Part shown: positions 6,899 to 9,479 of the stretch, one piece after another
Layout: each line of letters begins with the position of its first letter
How positions within the stretch are numbered: the first letter of the stretch is position 1
Assembly (NCBI GenBank): GCA_030643345.1
Contig: DAOWMA010000050.1
Span: forward strand, 1-9,479
DNA length: 9,479 nucleotides
Source: Spirochaetaceae bacterium
GTDB lineage: Bacteria; Spirochaetota; Spirochaetia; B11-G9
Direction of reading: 5' to 3'
Translations under genes and position numbers: made by a program
The notes under the pieces: generated by a model
The model's input: the letters and a program-made list of their open reading frames with translations, nothing else
Told to the model about the DNA's origin: nothing
The model's database searches: none

Positions 6899-7447
6899 TT
6901 GTTAGTTTCAAAGTGTGAAAGTACTGGATCAGATGAATTACCTTCTATAACTAAAGCAGCTGGTTCTATACATGTCGGTTATTCTATTCATCAACTGAAA
7001 AGTCGTGATAAATACAGTGCTGTGGTAGAAATTGTAAACAACTGTCCTGTATTCGGATTTCTGGATGAGCTTGATGCCAAAGAGATTTTTCTTCAGGAGG
7101 TTTTTACCAGGGAATCCCAGGGGACAACAGGGATTGGGCACAATGTTGCCATTCCTCACGGGAAGTGTTCTGTAATGGATAAGGTCCGTGTCGGATTAGG
7201 TATTTCAAGGGAAGGTATAGATTTCGGATCAATTGACGGTGAGCCGGTTCATCTTGTTCTTGTTATCGGAAGTAATCCCTCTAATCAGGTAGAGTATTTA
7301 AAATCTCTTGCTTTTATAATGAATCATTTAAAAAACCCCTTATTAAGAACGGCTTTAATCGATTTTTTCTCCAGTTACGGAATTCAAAATGAAAAAACAT
7401 ATGAAAATTTTTTGGATATAATGAGGTCCCAGGTTTTTTCTGCTTAG
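6899..7447 (+). CDS. ptsN: PTS EIIA domain protein, PtsN (EIIA-Ntr)/fructose type
   Basis: Phosphoryl-accepting EIIA domain of the mannitol/fructose/nitrogen class (PTS EIIA type 2). The phosphorylated histidine is His87 in NVAIPHGK (82-89), and the flanking GTTGIGH (75-81) and later VHLVLVIGSN stretch are typical. The domain covers about residues 40-180 and is preceded by a roughly 40-residue N-terminal extension with no recognisable motif. No EIIB or EIIC domain and no sugar-PTS gene is adjacent, so it is probably a regulatory orphan that takes phosphate from HPr encoded elsewhere. The start is inferred to be TTG at 6899, five bases after AGAGG (6889-6893); an in-frame stop at 6878-6880 limits the extension and no ATG occurs before residue 93, which would destroy the domain. 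In E. coli, EIIA-Ntr affects ilvBN expression, so its position behind an ilv cluster is suggestive but unproven. Family call firm, PtsN assignment moderate. Confidence 0.85.
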   Translation: MLVSKCESTGSDELPSITKAAGSIHVGYSIHQLKSRDKYSAVVEIVNNCPVFGFLDELDAKEIFLQEVFTRESQGTTGIGHNVAIPHGKCSVMDKVRVGLGISREGIDFGSIDGEPVHLVLVIGSNPSNQVEYLKSLAFIMNHLKNPLLRTALIDFFSSYGIQNEKTYENFLDIMRSQVFSA

Positions 7448-7484
7448 TTCAATCTACCTTTAACCTATTATAAGAGGGGAGATT

Positions 7485-8933
7485 ATGGATTATATCAATA
7501 TTACCAGCATACTATATGTAATATATATTATCTTTACTATTGCTATTGCTGTAAGAATCCTTTTAGATAATAACTCTCCTGAAGTATCCGTTGCATGGTT
7601 GTTGTCCATTGTTTTTCTTCCTTATATCGGTGCTGTTCTGTATATTCTGGGAGGGATAAACTGGAAGAAGCATAAAATATTAAAACACAGACCGGAAATT
7701 ACTTTCAAAGAAGAACTTGGTTCCATTATAAACAGACAGAAAATTTTTATGAACGAAATTTCAAACCAAATTGATAATGATGTAGCAAAAGCTATGGTAC
7801 TCTCTCTTCAGAGCAGTAACTCAATAATTACTCTGAATAATAAATCTGAATTGTTTTTTTCCGGTGAATCTCTTTTTAATTCACTTATCTATGATCTGGA
7901 GAATGCAGAAGAGTCGATTCATATGGAATATTATATTTTCAGATCTGATGATATTGGAAAGAAAATTGCTGATATTCTTAAGAAAAAATCAAAAGAGGGT
8001 TTGGAAGTAAGAATGCTGTTTGACGGTGTCGGCTGTTTTAATAAAATGACAAGAAAGTTTAAAAGAAATCTTAAAGATGCGGGAATCATTACAAAATACT
8101 TTTTGAATCCAACCAATGTACTTGCAGGAAGATTGCTGAATTACTGTAATCACAGAAAAATTTTGGTAATAGACGGAAAAATTGCCTACACCGGTGGAAT
8201 GAATATTGGTGATGAGTATATTACGGGTGGAAGAAAGTTTGACAGCTGGCGTGATACCCATGTCAGACTTGAGGGTGAATCAGTACATATGCTCCAGAGT
8301 GTATTTTTATCAGATTGGAAGAATTCCGGAGGTAAATCCCTTCAAAGTATAGATTATTTTCCAGTAACAGTTGAAACAGATGAAAATCTGCCTATGCAGA
8401 TAGTTGTAAGCGGTCCCGATTCAGACTGGTTTGCTCTGGAGAAACTTTTTTTTAGTATGATAACAAACGCCAATGGTATTGTTTATGTACAAACACCCTA
8501 TTTTATTCCAAGCAGCAGTTTGGTAAATGCTCTTGAAACAGCAGCTCTTAGCGGTGTGGATGTAAAATTAATGATAACCGGTAATCCTGATAAGAAAATA
8601 CCCTTCTGGGTTGCACATACCTATTTTGATTCCCTGCTTGCTGCAGGAGTTAATATTTACCTTTATAAAAAAGGATTTCTTCACTCTAAAGTTCTTGTAG
8701 TGGATGATACAATTTCGACTGTAGGTTCCTGTAATATGGATATCCGCAGTTTCCATTTGAACTATGAAGTAAATGCTGTATATTACAATGAGAGGACAGT
8801 AAAACAGTTGATAGAACAGTTTATGTTTGATCTTCAGTTTTGTGTCAAAATTATCGATACTGATCGTAAGAAACTGAATGTTTTAAAAAGACTTAGAAAT
8901 TCAATATTTCGAATAATATCACCTGTACTATAA
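7485..8933 (+). CDS. cls: Cardiolipin synthase (phospholipase D superfamily)
   Basis: Membrane enzyme that joins phosphatidyl groups to make cardiolipin (in characterised bacterial Cls, from two phosphatidylglycerols). The 482-residue length is normal. Two N-terminal membrane segments (about residues 7-26 and 36-56) form the PLDc_N region and anchor the protein. Both HKD catalytic motifs are intact: HRKILVID with His223, Lys225 and Asp230, followed by GGMNIGDEY; and HSKVLVVD with His400, Lys402 and Asp407, followed by GSCNMDIRSF. QTPYFIPSSSL (336-346) is also typical of Cls. ATG at 7485 follows AAGAGGGGAG (7472-7481). It begins 37 bases after ptsN with no terminator in between, and the next gene starts 10 bases after its stop, so ptsN, cls and the downstream gene are probably co-transcribed. 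A related phosphatidyltransferase of the PLD family with other head-group specificity cannot be excluded. Confidence 0.94.
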   Translation: MDYINITSILYVIYIIFTIAIAVRILLDNNSPEVSVAWLLSIVFLPYIGAVLYILGGINWKKHKILKHRPEITFKEELGSIINRQKIFMNEISNQIDNDVAKAMVLSLQSSNSIITLNNKSELFFSGESLFNSLIYDLENAEESIHMEYYIFRSDDIGKKIADILKKKSKEGLEVRMLFDGVGCFNKMTRKFKRNLKDAGIITKYFLNPTNVLAGRLLNYCNHRKILVIDGKIAYTGGMNIGDEYITGGRKFDSWRDTHVRLEGESVHMLQSVFLSDWKNSGGKSLQSIDYFPVTVETDENLPMQIVVSGPDSDWFALEKLFFSMITNANGIVYVQTPYFIPSSSLVNALETAALSGVDVKLMITGNPDKKIPFWVAHTYFDSLLAAGVNIYLYKKGFLHSKVLVVDDTISTVGSCNMDIRSFHLNYEVNAVYYNERTVKQLIEQFMFDLQFCVKIIDTDRKKLNVLKRLRNSIFRIISPVL

Positions 8934-8943
8934 AGAGCCGAAA

Positions 8944-9479
8944 ATGAAAAACAGCTATTTGTTAACACTTGCATTCTCTTTAATTGCATCTATTTTAATT
9001 CCCTGCCAGGTTACCGGCAGTGAAAATCCGAATATTATTCAGTACACAACGTTATCTGATAACAGGATTATGGCTATTACCGGATCTATGGGGTTTGTTT
9101 TGTCAGTAGATAACGGAAAAACATGGACCAGGAGAAATAACGGCCTTCCTTTAAAAATTGTATATCCATTCAGCGGAGAAGAATACAGGCGGCTTACTTC
9201 CCTTTATGTGGACCCTCTAAACCCGGATAGAATAGCCGTTACGGATTCTTCATCTTTGTTTCTAAGCCTTGACGGAGGTTGGAACTGGGAGCAGATTGAG
9301 ACTGGCGGACCGGTAAAAAGATCAAATTATTTTACCTCTGTAAGTCTTGGTCCTGTAAATGAAGATCGGGTCCTCCTCGGTACCTCATTTAACGGGATAT
9401 TTGAAACTAAAAACAGGGGAACATCCTGGGAGAAAATTTCTATTGATTTGGAATCTCTCTATCGGGGGGCCGGGTTTTA
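8944..9479 (+). CDS. Exported Asp-box (BNR/sialidase-like) repeat protein, partial, 3' end outside the window
   Basis: An open frame of 178 codons runs from ATG 8944 to the window edge without a stop. AAAGAG at 8932-8937 overlaps the cls stop codon and lies six bases before the ATG, so the gene is tightly linked to cls. The first ~25 residues form a signal sequence: MKN, then a hydrophobic core (LLTLAFSLIASILIP), then CQVTGSE. Cleavage could follow VTG (signal peptidase I), or Cys21 could be lipidated, although Pro before the Cys is not a normal lipobox. Asp-box motifs of the form S-x-D-x-G-x-x-W appear at residues 54-61 (SVDNGKTW) and 108-115 (SLDGGWNW), with a degenerate third at 155-162 (TKNRGTSW). 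The phrase DPLNPDRI (90-97) is typical of repeats in BNR or sortilin-type beta-propellers. Such propellers act in glycan binding, hydrolysis or scaffolding; the function here is unknown, and catalytic domains may follow beyond the window. Confidence 0.85.
   Translation, partial: MKNSYLLTLAFSLIASILIPCQVTGSENPNIIQYTTLSDNRIMAITGSMGFVLSVDNGKTWTRRNNGLPLKIVYPFSGEEYRRLTSLYVDPLNPDRIAVTDSSSLFLSLDGGWNWEQIETGGPVKRSNYFTSVSLGPVNEDRVLLGTSFNGIFETKNRGTSWEKISIDLESLYRGAGF

Noticed and set aside
1..9479. CRISPR arrays, tRNA or rRNA genes, insertion sequences, phage genes
   Set aside because: No regularly spaced repeats, no cloverleaf or rRNA-like stretch, and no transposase, integrase or phage protein in any frame I could read.

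Overview
The window is an AT-rich bacterial segment with every supported gene on the + strand. The best guess for the host is a free-living, probably anaerobic spirochaete (Spirochaetota). This rests on the combination of a Gx-type transporter, an ilvB-ilvN-ilvD-citramalate synthase cluster, an orphan PTS EIIA and a two-HKD cardiolipin synthase, plus the low GC content. It is inference from gene content; there is no rRNA or other marker gene here.

Layout. (1) Positions 33-1195 hold two translationally coupled membrane-protein genes, a Gx/heptaprenyl-synthase-component-I-type transporter and a companion membrane protein that vaguely resembles an ECF transporter T component. (2) A perfect-consensus sigma-70-type promoter (TTGACA, 16 bp, TATAAT) overlaps the stop codon of the second gene and drives the branched-chain amino-acid cluster ilvB-ilvN-ilvD-cimA (1249-6787). 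A GC-rich hairpin that looks foreign to its surroundings sits between ilvB and ilvN. (3) A 111-bp gap without a convincing terminator leads to a PtsN-like EIIA gene with a TTG start, then a cardiolipin synthase gene, then the first 178 codons of an exported protein with Asp-box (BNR-like) repeats that runs off the window end.

How the genes work together. CimA condenses pyruvate with acetyl-CoA to (R)-citramalate. Enzymes encoded elsewhere (LeuCD, LeuB) would turn this into 2-oxobutyrate without threonine. IlvBN condenses 2-oxobutyrate or pyruvate with pyruvate to give the acetohydroxy acids, IlvC (not in the window) reduces and isomerises them, and IlvD dehydrates the dihydroxy acids to the 2-oxo acids that are transaminated to isoleucine and valine. 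So the cluster encodes three of the four common isoleucine/valine steps or subunits plus the entry enzyme of the threonine-independent isoleucine route.

Most of the window is ordinary metabolism. I did not find a clearly new biological system. The items most worth a second look are the GC-rich hairpin between ilvB and ilvN, the Gx transporter plus membrane-protein pair, and the promoter arrangement.
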